From: Salarias fasciatus
Taxonomy: Eukaryota > Chordata > Actinopteri > Blenniiformes > Blenniidae
Direction: 5' to 3'
DNA: 64,000 nt
Assembly: GCF_902148845.1 (NCBI RefSeq)
Contig: NC_043760.1
Location: forward strand, 8,861,822 to 8,925,821
Positions within the stretch are counted from its first letter, which is position 1, and the number at the start of each line of letters is the position of its first letter. Positions 1 through 11,912 of the stretch are shown piece by piece. The translations under genes were made by a program, and so were the position numbers. Under the pieces are notes generated by a model. It saw nothing but the letters and a program-made list of their open reading frames with translations, ran no database searches and was not told where the DNA came from.

Positions 1-1516
1 CTAATGCTAATTGCTAATGCTAACGTGAAACTATCATAGCTACAGTAAAACAATATATAGTTTGCATTAACGTTACCTCAAGCTCCTGATGAAGGATGGA
101 CATCCCATAACGACCACGTCTCCTCAGCCATTCACGTACCCAAATCCTTTTCTTTTTTTTTTAGTTTCAGCACAGAAGACAGCGCACACAACTGCAACAA
201 CTTGCTGCCTGCTCGCCGTCTTGTTGTCATGCACGCTGTGGTTGTCATAGGAATGCAGAACCTTGGTCTTTCGTTGTTTACACTCAAGCACGTCGTGCCG
301 TCACACGCCGACTGACGCCGTGGTTGTCAATAATCTTGACCGACAGCAGCCGTACAGTATGAGTGCACATGTCGCAGGGTCAAATAGAGTACGAGGAACA
401 AACCCAATTGTGCAGTGGGAGCATTTCCCCGACAGTCAGATTTATAAAATCGCACAGTGTCCGCCTGGCATAAGGTTATGAATCTGTGTGCTTTGGCTTG
501 AATTCTCTAGGTGCAATTCCTGGGGTGGCGTTGTTGGTTTTTAGTTGATAGTGAGATTGATAAATTACAATACCACTCCGCGCCACATACAGTTGCAGTA
601 AATTGATAAGTTTAGAGAGAATTCTTTCACTCGTTAACATGGGAACCAAGTTAATCCATCACACCGGCCGGGCGGTCCGCTAGTAGTCTGCCTCGGAGCT
701 CTTTGAACAACTTGCTGTTGCACAATTTGAGGCCATCTCGCCTCTTCGGTGTTTGTTCTCTCTGGGTTTTTATTAAAAAAGTGTTTCTCAACCACCATCC
801 AGTCCTGCTTGTTTTTGACTTTCCTGCTTCCTGTTTACTGCGCACATCATCACGTCACTACGTACGGAGGAACGCATGTGCGGAAGGAATAATCCCGTTT
901 AATCTGCTCTGCTGTCAAGGACCATATACATAAGACACGGAGCGGATTATCGATCAGCGTGGACCACCTTGTACAATCGGATCTGAAATATAATCCGCTT
1001 CAAGGGAAGCTGATCCATTTGGGTGTTTATATGATACATTTACAATCTGCTTCACCTTACAATCCGATTATTCAGGGCCCGTGTAAACGTGGCCAGTGCT
1101 ATGTTTGATCATCCCAGTCTTTCCTATTGGCATGTCTTCAGGTCACGTGATTGCATCCGTCCCCCTCCCTCTCCGAGGCCAGTAGACTAGGCAGCCACTC
1201 CAGCAGACAAGAAGGGGAGGGATGGATTGCAGTGACGTCGAGCAGTGCTTGGCCAACGTCGGCCATGGTTTTCCAGTCAATTTGTATACCTGTGTTCCTC
1301 TGTCTTACCGTGTTAATGAGCTTGAGCCCTTCATTTCCAGTATTCATTTGGAATACACTACCTTACTCCCTTAACATTGAAGAGTTTTTTTTTTTTTTTT
1401 TTGTATTATTATTGTGATTATTTAGCTTTGCCTGAGTTTGGCAAAAGAGTTTCTCCATCAACAACTGCAGTGTTTCGCGTTCTGAGTCACATTCTTGTGT
1501 TGGTGAATGTTGTTTA
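1..1516. other. Non-coding stretch, no gene recognised
   Basis: Only short open frames without recognisable domains occur here. The stretch is mixed AT-rich DNA with a poly-T run near 1385-1402. The end of a possible DNA-transposon-like repeat is suggested around 1070-1095, but no matching inverted partner was found. No TAAR similarity is visible. Confidence 0.5.
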
Positions 1517-1697
1517 AAGGGGACATATTATGCTATTTTTCAGTCAAGTCATATAGGTCTCAGAAGCCCAAAAATATAGTAATTCATCCTTTGTTCGGAG
1601 TTTCTAAAAAGTCGTCCTGACAAGCCCTCCTCAGAACAGACTGTTTCTGAGCCTGCCCCCCGGGATGCACTTGAACGCGTCTGTCGACAGCCACTCT

Positions 1698-1738
<41 letters not shown>

Positions 1739-1956
1739 TGGGGGCACAGTCAGAGGGAGGAGTTAATCCACTTATTTCAGGATAAGCGGACCCAACTCAG
1801 ACTTGACCATTTCAGCAGGCGTTTTCACAAAATGTAGTGTAGCAAGACAGGGAGGAAACAGACTATTTTCAAATTTGAACGTCATGATGAGGCTACAGCA
1901 ACACATACTACTACAAGAAACTCTTCACAAAGTGAAAAAACACAATATGTCCCCTT
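1517..1956. mobile_element. MITE with AAGGGGACATATT inverted ends
   Basis: The left end AAGGGGACATATTATG is mirrored at the right end by an ATATGTCCCCTT stretch, so this is a roughly 440-bp element with terminal inverted repeats and no coding capacity. It has an internal (AC)n tract at 1703-1736. I could not settle the target-site duplication, so the superfamily is open. Confidence 0.6.
1703..1736. repeat. (AC)n microsatellite
   Basis: An uninterrupted AC dinucleotide run inside the MITE at 1517-1956. Confidence 0.95.
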
Positions 1957-2030
1957 GAAACAAGCCAACACATAATGAGTATTGTACTGTCCGAAGAAGA
2001 AAAACAAAACGTAATTGTAAAATAAAAAAC

Positions 2031-2900
2031 ATATGGAACTGTACTAATATTTGTCATGTCACAAGCACACTAACATTTTTCAGTGCTGACCCAGCACTGT
2101 TTTGCCAGGTCATCAGGGTGAAAGAGCAATTGCTCATAAGTTCAAGAAATAGCTGGACCAGCATCAGGGCCGGCGCCGGCTTCTCAGACGCCCCGTGCAA
2201 GGCCGACACAAGCGCCCCGTGGTAGGTGGTAGTGTCGTGGAGGATCCCGCCGCGAGAGTTGTTGAATGGGGGGAGGGGGTGGGGGGGGTGTTGCGAACGA
2301 GCAAAGCCGAGCAGTGCGCTGCTCAAACGGGCCGTCACAGCGTCGCACCCTGGCTGGCGCCCCTCACGGCATCAGGCACCCCCTATGGCTCGGCGCCCTG
2401 GGCAAGTGCCCCGGATGCCCAGCCTAATCGCCGGCCCTGACCAGCATCACACTGTGAGAAAGAGACTGGGAAGGATAAACTGATCACATCTGAAAGACTG
2501 AACTTGGCTAACTTGACTGACTACTGACTCACTGAGACCGACAGTCAACCAGCCTGACACTGAAGAAAGCAACATAGTTGACATCAAGGGAAGAAATTAA
2601 ACTTAAAAATCCAAATCCCAGTCACTGCCCAACCTATTGAGGTCCACCTCCCTGGCTGCACTCCTCCAGCACCCGTCTGCAGCCTCCCAGCTCGCCGTTC
2701 ACAGACAGCCCAGCTATCTTTCTCGCGACCGCAGGCGGCTGCATGCAGCAGGTGGCTGTAGTTGTCTTGGTTATCATAGTTATCTTGACCATGGGTTTCC
2801 TCATGGCTGCTGGCTTCTTGTTCTGTTACCTCCCCTCACCAGAGCAGTTCTTTTGTCGAGAGCAGCTCTCTCAGTGGAGCTGATGTGGCCGGCAGCCTTC
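2031..2900. repeat. Duplicated flank, copy a (pairs with 5259-6058)
   Basis: The segment beginning ATATGGAACTGTACTAATA recurs at 5259 and stays similar through 'GTTTCCTCATGGCTGC' to about 2900. The two copies bracket TAAR copy 1. Copy a differs chiefly by the hAT-like MITE at 2165-2439. Shorter relatives of its 'CTGACTCACTG...CAGTCAACCAGCCTGA' portion precede copies 3, 4 and 6 (near 18190, 32750 and 46110), so it belongs to the duplicated array background. Confidence 0.75.
2165..2439. mobile_element. hAT-type MITE (CAGGGCCGGC ends)
   Basis: Ends are CAGGGCCGGC and GCCGGCCCTG, exact inverted repeats. The element is flanked by the 8-bp direct repeat ACCAGCAT (2157-2164 and 2440-2447). The paralogous segment has a single ACCAGCAT at 5385-5392, a clean empty site. 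8-bp duplications are characteristic of hAT transposons. It is 275 bp, GC-rich and non-coding. Confidence 0.88.
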
Positions 2901-2924
2901 TAAGCCTGTCCACTCTTCAGTTTC

Positions 2925-3456
2925 CCATTCCAAAGTGTTCCAATTCACTGCCTTTCTTTTGAAGGCTCTGTCCATATGCCTGGTGCCAATGGTGCTGATT
3001 GTGGCCAGGTTGTGAGGTGGTTGGATAAAACACATGCACAAAAACTCAAAACCACAAACAATAAATTACTATTACAATGAGTAAAGCACGCGGTTCATTA
3101 AAAACCACATATTCACATTCCTTCTTAACACAACTGTCCTGACACCTCCAGGTGGATTCAAAGGGAAACTTTCAATGACTTTACTTGGACTCAAATTGGA
3201 GTGATCTATTTCAACGAGTAGATTTGGTAAGAAAGAGTGCTAATTGAAAAGAATGATAACAGATGAAGATGAGAGAGAGAGAGAGAGGGAGAGAGAGAGA
3301 GAGAGAGAGAAAGAGAGGAGAGATGTTCATTGAGGAAAGATGCGGAAAATAGAGAGACTGGGGACAGAAAAGAGATAAATGAGCTGGATGACAGAGGGGT
3401 TGGTCACAAAGCTGTTGGAGCTCAGCAGCTTCTCTTCTCATCCTCGTTCTGTCAGG
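2925..3456 (+). promoter_or_regulatory. taar: 5' flank and leader of TAAR copy 1 (flank class A)
   Basis: This upstream block is shared with copies 2 (about 11390-11912) and 5 (about 41050-41575). It contains 'GGATAAAACACATGCA', a CTGACACCTCCAGGTGGATTC element, a (GA)n tract at 3267-3318 and a conserved TTCATTGAGGAAAGATG stretch about 110 bp before the start codon. A related class B flank precedes copies 3, 4 and 6. Conservation suggests promoter and 5'-leader function. No transcription start site can be read from sequence alone. Confidence 0.5.
3267..3318. repeat. (GA)n microsatellite
   Basis: A GA-rich simple repeat just upstream of TAAR copy 1. It is longer here than the short GA-rich stretches at the same place upstream of the other copies. 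Confidence 0.85.
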
Positions 3457-4632
3457 ATGGGAGAAACTGAGCTCTGCTTCCCACAGCTCCTCAACACCTC
3501 CTGCTGGAAGCCGAAGCATCCACTCAGCAAGGCTGTGCTCATTTACTCTCTGCTGTCCTTCATCTCTCTGCTCACTGCTTCTCTCAACCTGCTCGTCATT
3601 ATCTCCATCTCCCACTTCAAGTAGCAACTTTTCATCCACCCCATGCAAAACATGAATGTGTTGAATTTTTTTGTGTTCACGAAATAATATATTTTCCTAT
3701 GTACTCTGCCACTTCTGTGTATGTTCCTGTTTTTAATTAACTAAATGTGCCAATGATAGATTTGATGTCTTCTTAATACAAATCAGTTAATAACTCATGT
3801 GATGTTCCTCTTTTTATGCAGGCAGCTCCACACTCCCACCAACCTCCTGCTATTGTCTCTGGCTGTCTCAGATTTCTTCGTGGGCCTCCTTATGCCTTTT
3901 CTGATTGTCCAAACCAACGGCTGCTGGTTCCTTGGTGACCTTATGTGTGTGCTATATAGTGGTCTGAATTACCTTATCACCTCAACATCAGTAGGAACCA
4001 TGGTACTCATATCAGTCGACCGCTTTTTGGCAATTTGTGATCCTCTCCACTACTCCACTAAAGTCACTGTGACAAGAGTTTCTGTCTGTATTTCTCTCTG
4101 TTGGTTTTGTTCTTTTTTGTACAACAGCCTCATATTGAAGGATAACTTCAAAAAACCAGGCAGGTACAACTCCTGCTATGGAGAGTGTGTAGTGGTTGTT
4201 AGTTACAAAGTTGGAGTTGTGGACTTATTCCTGACATTTGTTGGCCCTTTTGCAGTGATCATAGTTACATATATGAGAGTGTTTGTGGTGGCTGTGTCTC
4301 AGGCCCGGGCCATGCGCTCTCAGATTAAGACATTTCAGTGTTCAGGGACTGTGCATGTTAAAAATTCTGAGTTAAAAGCAGCCAAGACTCTGGGTGTAGT
4401 TGTCCTCACCTTTCTCTCATGCTGCTCTCCCTTTTTCATTTCATCTCTGTTAGACCAGAGTAGCTCAGCTGGGTTTACATCAATTCCTGTAGAGTCATGG
4501 TTCTTTTACCTGAACTCCTGTCTGAACCCAATGATTTATGCTTTTTGTTACCCCTGGTTTCTGAAATCCGTCAAGCTCATTGTCACATGTAAAATACTGA
4601 ATCCTGGCTCCTGTGATATCAGCATTTTATAG
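3457..4632 (+). CDS. taar: Trace amine-associated receptor, class III-like, copy 1 (type I)
   Basis: Predicted amine-sensing class A GPCR of olfactory neurons, coupled to Golf/cAMP in the known family. Two exons: 3457-3620 and 3822-4632 (324 aa), with a 201-bp phase-2 intron with GT...AG ends. Start chosen at MGETELCF, matching known TAAR N termini; an in-frame ATG at 3379 would add 26 residues. Visible features: N-glycosylation sequon N13, N1.50 in SLNLLVI, D2.50 in SLAVSDF, C97 (3.25), TM5 D189 (5.42) and P197, and TM7 NPMIYAFCYPWF, the TAAR hallmark. Residue 3.32 is N104, so the classical amine-binding Asp is absent and D5.42 is the likely salt-bridge partner. Oddities: DRF instead of DRY at 121-123, and Cys at the TM6 toggle position 6.48. 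The intron is identical to that of copy 3. The exact paralogue number cannot be assigned. Confidence 0.93.
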
Positions 4633-5258
4633 AGACCGTCAGTCCTGTGATAGACTGTTACCTGTCCGGATGTATCAGGCCTTTACCCACAATCAGCTGG
4701 AATCAGTGCACTGTGACTGATATTTCAGCTATTTCATGAAGGAGGACTTGAGTGATTCTTGTGAAAATAATGTTACTTATGGGAAGGGAAGTGATCTCTG
4801 TGCCTACTCTTTTGTTTCATAAAGCATTCAAGCAAGCAAATTTTGAACATTTTAATATTATATTTGTAGGTGAGGACCCATACGAAGTAATGCTAACAAC
4901 ACTCGCCTCTCTGGGTGTGACGATGACATGCTTTATTGACTGCCATGCATATAGTTCTTGCTGTTCATTTTATTTATCATTGCGTTGCTGCTGTTGTGTG
5001 CGAAAAACATTACATTCCAGAAAAAAAAAAAATGTCTCACTTGTCATTTCAGTACTTTTTTCCATGCTTACCATTTGTCTTCACTAAATTATCAAGATGT
5101 AATTACTAATGAGGAGCACAGTTAATTATCAAAACCAACAGTAGTTACTTATGTACCAACAAAAAGGACTTCAAAAGTGTCAATGAAAAGCTTTATTATA
5201 TTTATATTTATATTTATATTTATCAATATGATTATTGTTGTTGTTGTTATTAAAAGAT
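4633..5258. other. 3' flank of TAAR copy 1, no gene
   Basis: The first ~80 bp (CCTGTCCGG...GTATCAGGCC) are shared with the 3' flanks of copies 3 and 5. The rest is AT-rich, with TTTATA-type simple repeat around 5195-5225. A short open frame at 4752-5087 has no recognisable homology. Confidence 0.6.
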
Positions 5259-6058
5259 ATATGGAACTGTACTAATATTTGTCATATCACAAGCACACTA
5301 ACATTTTTCAGTGCTGACCCAGCACTGTTTTGCCAGGTCATCAGGGTGAAAGAGCGATTGCTCATAAGTTCAAGAAATAGTTGGACCAGCATCACACTGT
5401 GAGAAAAAGACTGGGAAGGATAAGCTGATCACATCTGAAAGACTGAACTTGGCTAACTTGACTGACTACTGACTCACTGAGACCGACAGTCAATCAGCCT
5501 GACACTGAAGAAAGCGATATAGTTGACATCTAACAGAGGGCCAAATACAGTCATTGTGTAAACAGTATTTACATGTTTCAAAATCTCCTGTTCTGCCAAA
5601 AATACAATTGGAAAACAACAGGGTTTGATATGTTTGTCACTTGGTGAGGTTTTGAAGTTAATTTATAATTAAGAGGATTAAAATTCAGTAAAAGGCCAAC
5701 AACGCCGGGGGTGAGCAGAGTTAAAAATTGAGACATCAAGGCAAGAAATTAAGCTTATAAGCCCAAACCCCAGTCTCTACTCAAATTGTTATTGTCCACT
5801 TCCCTGGTTCTACTCCTCCCACACCTGGCTTCCATGTCCCAACTCGCCGTCCACAGATAACCTAGCTGTCTTTTGAAGTGGATTCTCCCACGGCTGCAGG
5901 TGACTCTAGTCTTCTTGGCTTTCGTAGTTATCTTGACCATGGGTTTCCTCATGGCTGCCGGAAGGCGGCTTCTTGGTCTGGGGCCTTCCCTCCCCAGAGC
6001 AGCTCTAATGTCCAGAGCAGCTCTTTCAGGGCAGCTGATGCGGCCAGCAGCCTTCTTG
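5259..6058. repeat. Duplicated flank, copy b (pairs with 2031-2900)
   Basis: Same order of motifs as the copy at 2031-2900 but without the MITE. It has an extra stretch around 5530-5725 that resembles the class B upstream region of other TAAR copies. It ends where the LINE fragment begins. Confidence 0.7.
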
Positions 6059-6891
6059 TTTTGCTTTTGCTGCAGTTACTGGAAGCCCTAATTCAATATG
6101 ATAGGGCTGAATTATTGAACATTGGCAGAAACTACCGACTTTACGCAACCCGTGATCCAGATACCATACTACCGGAGATCCAACAGACCGCTACGGCTCT
6201 CACTATGTCTTCTCTGTGGCCAAGGAGACAGAGGAGACACAATGAACAAAGGCGGGATAAGAGGAGCAGCATGCGTGCTAGGCTATATGTTAACGCACAC
6301 TGGCCAACTCTTCCCAGTCTCTTTCTCACCAATGTCTGATCATTCACCAACAAAATGGACAATGTGTAGCTGAGGATTGTCTCACAGAGGAGGGATAGTT
6401 GTATGGCGATAACTGATCACTGAGACCTGGCTGGATAACAACACACCATTGGGCCGGTCTCTGTTCAGAGCAGACAGGACTGTGGCCTCTGCTAAATGCA
6501 GAGGCGGAGGACTCGCTGTCTACATCCACAACTCCTGGTGTACAGCCATATACATCATCAGAACGCACTGCACACCCGATCTGGAATACCTGGCTGTGAA
6601 ATGCTGACCATTCAAAACAGTGAGAGAGTTCTGCTTCATCCTGATCATCACTGTTTACATCCCACCGTGGGCTAACACTAAGCTAACCCTAAGCTAACCC
6701 TAGAGGAACTCTGCTGTCTGATCAGCACGCAGACGAACTCCAACCCAGAGGCAGCTGTCATTATGGACTAGAGACTTCAGTCATGTGGAACTCAAGGCAG
6801 TGCTTCCAAAATTCCACAAGTTTGTGCACTTTCCCATCAGAAAAAATAACATACTGGATCAAGTTTACTGCAACTGCAACCAGAGCGCCTG

Positions 6892-7218
6892 GTGAGTTTC
6901 TAACAGGAAAAGACATTTTCACGTATCTCTGCGTGTAGAGAAGCTAGAGCCAAAGAGCTAAAGAGAAGTGAACGCATTTTTTATGAAGTATTTGTTTTGA
7001 AGCGCTGATTGGCTGAAGTACGCTGTTAGTCAAAGTCCACAGGGGGAGAGGCGGCATCAGCGAAACGAGCGTTTTCTCTTCCGGGTTTCAGAATTGGCTC
7101 CAGAAAATCTTTTATTTCACACAAAATGACTTTTCCTTAGCGCCAAAAATAAACTATTACCATGTTAATGTCTATACTAGGGTTTGGGCTAGCTAAAAAA
7201 AAGCATGCTACAGCCCCT
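6892..7218. mobile_element. Unclassified insert inside the LINE
   Basis: Non-coding DNA separating endonuclease and RT-tail parts of the LINE. Its right end (GCATGCTACAGCCCCTTTAA) resembles the terminus of a DNA-transposon-like repeat, but no inverted partner is visible at the left edge, so it may be truncated. Confidence 0.35.
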
Positions 7219-7282
7219 TTAAGTTTCTGGGAATCCACATTACATCTGACCTCACTTGATCCACACACACATCCCACCTGTT

Positions 7283-8341
7283 CAGACCTGCCAACCTTGG
7301 TGAAATTTTTTGAGTACCACTTGCCAAATCAGTTTTAAGTTCTCATGTGGTTCTTTAATTTGTTTATTGGCAAAGATTTAACAGATGTTTTTCTGATACA
7401 CATTACATTGCGGCTGACCGTGCACGTTGTCCCCAGAAAAGAGCTTCAAAATGCTGCTACATGTCCTTTAACTAAGCATTTTTTGCTGTGTGTGTGCGCA
7501 TGCGTGCGCGTGTGTGTTCCATTACTAAAACCTTTATAAAGCCGTGAATACGGTGTTTCAAATTAACTGGTGTCCTTGTTACCTGGTGACCGACTTCCTT
7601 TAGCATTTCCTGCTGCTGCTGCTAGTAGCCGCAGATGTTGAAATCAGACTCATAAAAGGTCTGACACGACTTTTTGTCTGGTTTTTAACATCTATCAGCA
7701 ACAAGGGACGTGAAAGAAACCCAGTCGCCAGTTAAAAGGGACTCAGTTATTCCAAAACACCGGCTCCGCTCCGGTTTCGCGACACTCCTCCTCCGCTAGT
7801 TAGCTGCTGCGTTCAGGTGACTGGAGCTGCTGCGGAAAAGTGAAACTCGGTCGTTAACACGAAAGCAGCGGTGACAGCTGGACTCAGGAGGGACTCAGGA
7901 GACACGTGAAGGAAGCGAGGACAATTTGCACAAAGGAACGACTCTCAGACAGCTGTGAACCGGCTCTCGTCGTTCACTTGAAAGAGCCGTTCAAACGAAC
8001 GACTCGTTCATTGAATGTCGCAGCACTACGAGGGTAGCACATGTGTTTCCTCCCGGTTCCATAGCTGCGGCGCACGAGCCTAATTTACCGGTATTTTTTT
8101 TCAGCGTGACAAATACAATGTGTGCCGTGAATGTGTGACAACACACCGAAATGCGTGACACTTCAGAGCCCTGCTGCTGCATTGTGTTGTCAGACATGAG
8201 AACGTCCACGGTCTGCATTTATAACAGCGCTCACAGACGTCTGCAGCTTTTTGCGTAGTTTAATGAGGCGGAGCGTACCAGCGTATTTTGATGTCAAATT
8301 GCGTACCTGCTACGCAAAATGCGTACAGGTTGGCAGGTCTG
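7283..8341. mobile_element. DNA-transposon MITE with CAGACCTGCCAACCT ends
   Basis: The left end CAGACCTGCCAACCT is the exact inverted repeat of the right end AGGTTGGCAGGTCTG. The insert is flanked by CCTGTT (7277-7282 and 8342-8347), and the LINE reading continues across the two flanks (SHLL|KKVHQRL), which fixes the boundaries. About 1.06 kb, without a recognisable transposase. The superfamily is uncertain because the visible duplication is only 6 bp. Confidence 0.78.
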
Positions 8342-8781
8342 CCTGTTGAAGAAGGTCCATCAAAGGCTCTTTTTCCCCTGGAAGCTGAAAAGGACTGGAC
8401 TCTCCCCTCAGCTTCTGTAAAACTTCTACAGAGCCACAATTGAGAGCATCCTCTGTCTGAGTGCAACAGTGTGGTACAGAAACAGCACTGCACAGGACAG
8501 GAAGGTGTTGGCCAGCGTGGTGAAAACAGCACAGAGGATTGTGGGGAGTCCTGTGCCACATCTGGACTCAATATACGACAGTCGAGTTCAAAGAAGGACT
8601 GGTCATCGAGCTGCAGACCTCATCCACCCAGGCCATGAACTGCTTTCACCCCTTCCCTCTGGAGAGAGGTACAGGAACATCAGAGCCCATACAATCAGAA
8701 TGAAGCACAGCTTACTCCCCAGACCTGTGAAGTTCATCACCCCATCGCTTCGTACATCATCTCATCATCATACATACAAGC

Positions 8782-9283
8782 AAGGACTGGGCGGTATAAC
8801 CTAAAATTCATGTCAAGGTATAAATTAAATCCCTCCATGGTAACGGTATATATCATGGTATAAATGTTGTGGTGTAAAACCTATAATGGTAGTGTTTCTG
8901 AATGCGTTTTGTTGTTTAATTCACCTGTATTTGCACTTCATGCCACTAGGTGTGCTGTTTGCATGTTCAACCTTATTTTTAAACAGACACCACAGAAGAA
9001 GGATGGCCCCTGAAAAACAGCCTTTCTCTGCATATTGTTAGAAAAGGAGTGTTTAGCCGGCAATTTGTGCACCAGAAGAAGCTGTAAAATGTTCAATGAT
9101 GCGATGCACCGTTTTTCAGTAAATGAGAGGGATTGAACAATCGTTTCAGCACATTTTATTTCCGTAGTAGTAGCAGTTAAACTGTATCAGGTGAGATGAC
9201 AGTATGACGGTTGAGCGCAAATCTCTACCGTTGCCAAATTTATATAGTTTCTACCGTCATACCGTGTATACCGCGCAGCCCTA
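8782..9283. mobile_element. hAT-type MITE (AGGRCTGSGCGGTATA ends)
   Basis: The 502-bp element lies between direct repeats ATACAAGC (8774-8781 and 9284-9291). Its left end AAGGACTGGGCGGTATA matches the inverted right end TAGGGCTGCGCGGTATA. The 8-bp duplication points to hAT. A left-truncated relative lies at 40305-40767, again upstream of a class A TAAR flank, so it was carried along by array duplication. Confidence 0.85.
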
Positions 9284-9352
9284 ATACAAGCATACATTCA
9301 CTGTGATGCTCCACTCGCTTCCTGGTCATTGGTACTTTGGCTCCCTCTAGGA

Positions 9353-10624
9353 CAGGGGTGTGCAACTAAAATTCGCAGAGGTCCGGTCAGGGATATTTTG
9401 TTAAAGCAAAGGTCCGGAACATCATAATGTCTGACTGAATTAGTGTGATATATGCTGATGTAACCGAGTAGTTCTATGAGCGTCTGCATGTCATCAATAG
9501 CTGACTATCAAATCAAATGAATTCATGCACTCCTTGACAACCTCCCCATCACTAAATGTTTTTTTGTGGTGCCCCAAAATCCAAGCAACTCTGAGGGAAC
9601 ATTCATTTGCACGTTGCAGTGAGTGACTGTCAGGATCCTGGTGGACTGATCATACTGGGCTCCAGGCCCGCCGACAGGGGGGGAAAACGGGTCTGTTGTG
9701 CCAGGCCCAGGGTTGGGGGGGCCCTGAATTAAAGGCGGGGGGCCCATCCAGCACCCCACTCACGGATCCCGACGCAGCATGCAGGCACCGCGCCTCCCCA
9801 ACCCATAGGCTCGTCCATGCTTCACATGTACACATTTCCGCGTCCGCTTTGGAGTGTCCGCGCACCACCGATGCACACGAGCTTTCTCCCATATTTCTCC
9901 CATACTACATTTTGAGCTCAGCTGTGTGCAACATTCAGTGCTGGAACGGTGACCCATGCATCCTCGAAGCTTTTCCGACACTACAGACTGTTTATCTACA
10001 CCTTTATTACAGATTATTTAGAGAAAATTAAGCACATACATTGTCAGTATATTATCATTAAGCATTGAAGTTTATTTAGCCTTTTTTTCCTGTTTCTGAC
10101 TCGCGGGGGCGGCGCCAGAGTGGTTAGTTACTTTTTTACTTCTGTCTGCAGACCTTCTCCTCCCTCCAGACAGAGTCTGATCTCTCTTTCCACGAGTTTT
10201 TCACTCTTTCGGTGTCTTTAAGTGGAGCCATCAGGCTGTATCTCCGTCTACTTTCACTTTTACCATCATGTTTGGTTTGCTGTAGCGGTCTGGCGCATGC
10301 GTACACCGCCACGAACTGCACGCAACGCGGTCTCAAAATCTGGCTGCTGCGCGGACGTCCGGGGATCGGTCCGCGGGACCCTAGCGGACAGGAATTCATG
10401 ACGATTTTTACATCACGCGGACCAACGCACAACCCGCACCCACGTGGACATGTGAAGCATGGACGGGCACCGCATGCAGGCACCGTGCCGCACCGTTGTG
10501 CGCGCCGCCGCACCAATCCACGTGTCGCACGCCGTGCCCCGCTCCTCTCAATATAAGTCCGGGTCCGTATTGGATAGCGTCTGGGTCCGGTTCCGGACCG
10601 CGGTCCGCCAGTTAGTGACCCCTG
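9353..10624. mobile_element. hAT-type non-autonomous element, 1.27 kb
   Basis: Starts CAGGGGTGTGCAACT and ends AGTTAGTGACCCCTG, imperfect inverted repeats, with an exact 8-bp duplication CTCTAGGA (9345-9352 and 10625-10632). No transposase frame is visible. The interior around 9810-10490 resembles the two arms of the hAT element at 49099-58061, including CATACATTGTCAGTA and the GACCTTCTCCTCCCTCC stretch, so the two share ancestry although their outer ends differ. Confidence 0.88.
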
Positions 10625-10845
10625 CTCTAGGATGTATAATGACAATCTAGTCCTCGATTATATCCGCCGGTCACCTTGAAGATTTAATTTCACTGAGCAC
10701 TAGTAGCACTTTTTATTCTGCTTTAAAACTTATTTATTCAGACGCTTTTCGAGATGTCCTTTACTGTATGTTATGTTTTGCGAGAGCTGCTGATCAAAAT
10801 TTTGTTGTGCTCTGCCTCTGCATAATAAAGACTCTTCATTCTTAA

Positions 10846-11364
10846 AGCTCATGTCCGGAGTTTCCGTTCGTTTCCAATGTATGTATCATTTTTTAACAGA
10901 GCTTAAATGTGTCAGTCTGGTTCGATACTACAATATAATATTAGCATAAAGCAATATAAAAATTTATTTATGAGCTCCACCTTCGTCTCATAGACCCCCA
11001 TGTTATCCGAAAAAGCGCCGGTCAGCATCAGCCAATAGATTTCGAGCTTCCGCCTTGTCGCGCTGTCAATCAAAGTGTGCACGCAGCCAGAGAGCACGCG
11101 CACTCACCCAGGCAGAGGTGAGTTAGCTATGCAGCAGCCGCCCCGCTTACCTCAGATATATCCACTGTCTGCTGAACATCCACCGTTAACAGCTAAACAT
11201 GTAGGATGCTGTAGGACTCAGAGGCTCTCATTTTCACCCGACAGATAATTCGCATGCACAATCAAAGGGGCGTGGCTTGGTCGCTCATGAAAGCAGAGGG
11301 AGGGCGGAACCTCCAGACGTTGGATTCAAAAAACCTCTCTTTTTCAAAACTCCGGACACGAGCT
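10846..11364. mobile_element. TTAA-flanked MITE (piggyBac/Kolobok-like)
   Basis: Inverted ends AGCTCATGTCCGGAGTTT and AAACTCCGGACACGAGCT are bordered on both sides by TTAA (10842-10845 and 11365-11368). TTAA target sites are typical of piggyBac and Kolobok elements. 519 bp with no coding potential. The paralogous segment at about 41035 lacks it. Confidence 0.8.
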
Positions 11365-11389
11365 TTAATTGATTCTTGGCTTGCCCTCC

Positions 11390-11912
11390 CTTCAGTTCCC
11401 CATTCCAAAGTGTGCCCCACTGCCTCTCAGCTCTTTCTGGTTTTGAAGGCTCTGTCCACATGCCTGGAGCTAATGTTGCTGATTGTGGCCACTTTGTCAG
11501 GCGGTTGTATAAAACACATGCATAAAAACTCAAAACCACAAACAACAAATTACTATCAAAAGGTGTAAAGCACTTGGTTCTTTAAAAACCACCCATTAAC
11601 TTGTTCCTTCTTAACACAACTGTCCTGACACCTCCAGGTGGATTCAAAGAGAAACATTCAATGGCTTTACTTTGACTCAAATTGCAGTGATCTATTTCAA
11701 CGTATAGATTTGACATGAAACACAGTGTTAAATGAAAAGAATTATGACAGATGAAAGAGAGGAAAAAGGGGAGGAGTCGTATTCATTGAGGAAAGATGTG
11801 GAAGACGGAGAGACTGGGGCATGAAAAGAGATAAATGAGCTGGATGACAGAGGGGTTGGTCACAAAGCTGTTGGAGCTCAGCAGCGTCTCCTCTCATCCT
11901 CGCTCTGTCAGG
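11390..11912 (+). promoter_or_regulatory. taar: 5' flank and leader of TAAR copy 2 (flank class A)
   Basis: Close relative of the copy 1 and copy 5 flanks. It carries the GTATAAAACACATGCATAAA stretch (TATA-like motif, though several hundred bp from the ATG) and the TTCATTGAGGAAAGATG stretch at about 11784. Function is inferred from conservation. Confidence 0.45.

Larger units (their letters stand above)
6060..8771 (+). mobile_element. L2/CR1/Rex1-like LINE, chopped by later insertions
   Basis: Pieces of one APE-type LINE. Around 6180-6560 it reads as basic linker and endonuclease (LFLTNV.SFTNKMDN, ITETWLDNN, RGGGLAVYIHNSW). Around 6740-6890 it continues with an FNHVELKAVLPKFHKFV-like endonuclease region. 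Most of the reverse transcriptase is missing. The RT tail resumes at about 7219 (KFLGIHITSDLT) and continues at 8342 (KKVHQRLFFPWKLKRTGL, then VVKTAQRIVGSP, LLSPLPSGERYRN). Numerous stops make it non-functional. It is interrupted at 6892-7218 by an unclassified insert and at 7283-8341 by a MITE. The clade call rests on motif memory only. Confidence 0.7.

Noticed and set aside
3211-3648. 145-aa minus-strand open frame over exon 1 of copy 1, with relatives opposite copies 2, 3, 4, 5, 6 and 7
   Set aside because: It is the antisense of a conserved exon plus GA-rich leader. It recurs only because the exons are duplicated and has no domain.
4752-5087. 111-aa + strand open frame downstream of copy 1
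   Set aside because: Low-complexity Cys-rich reading of AT-rich 3' flank with no homologue and not conserved behind copies 3 or 5.
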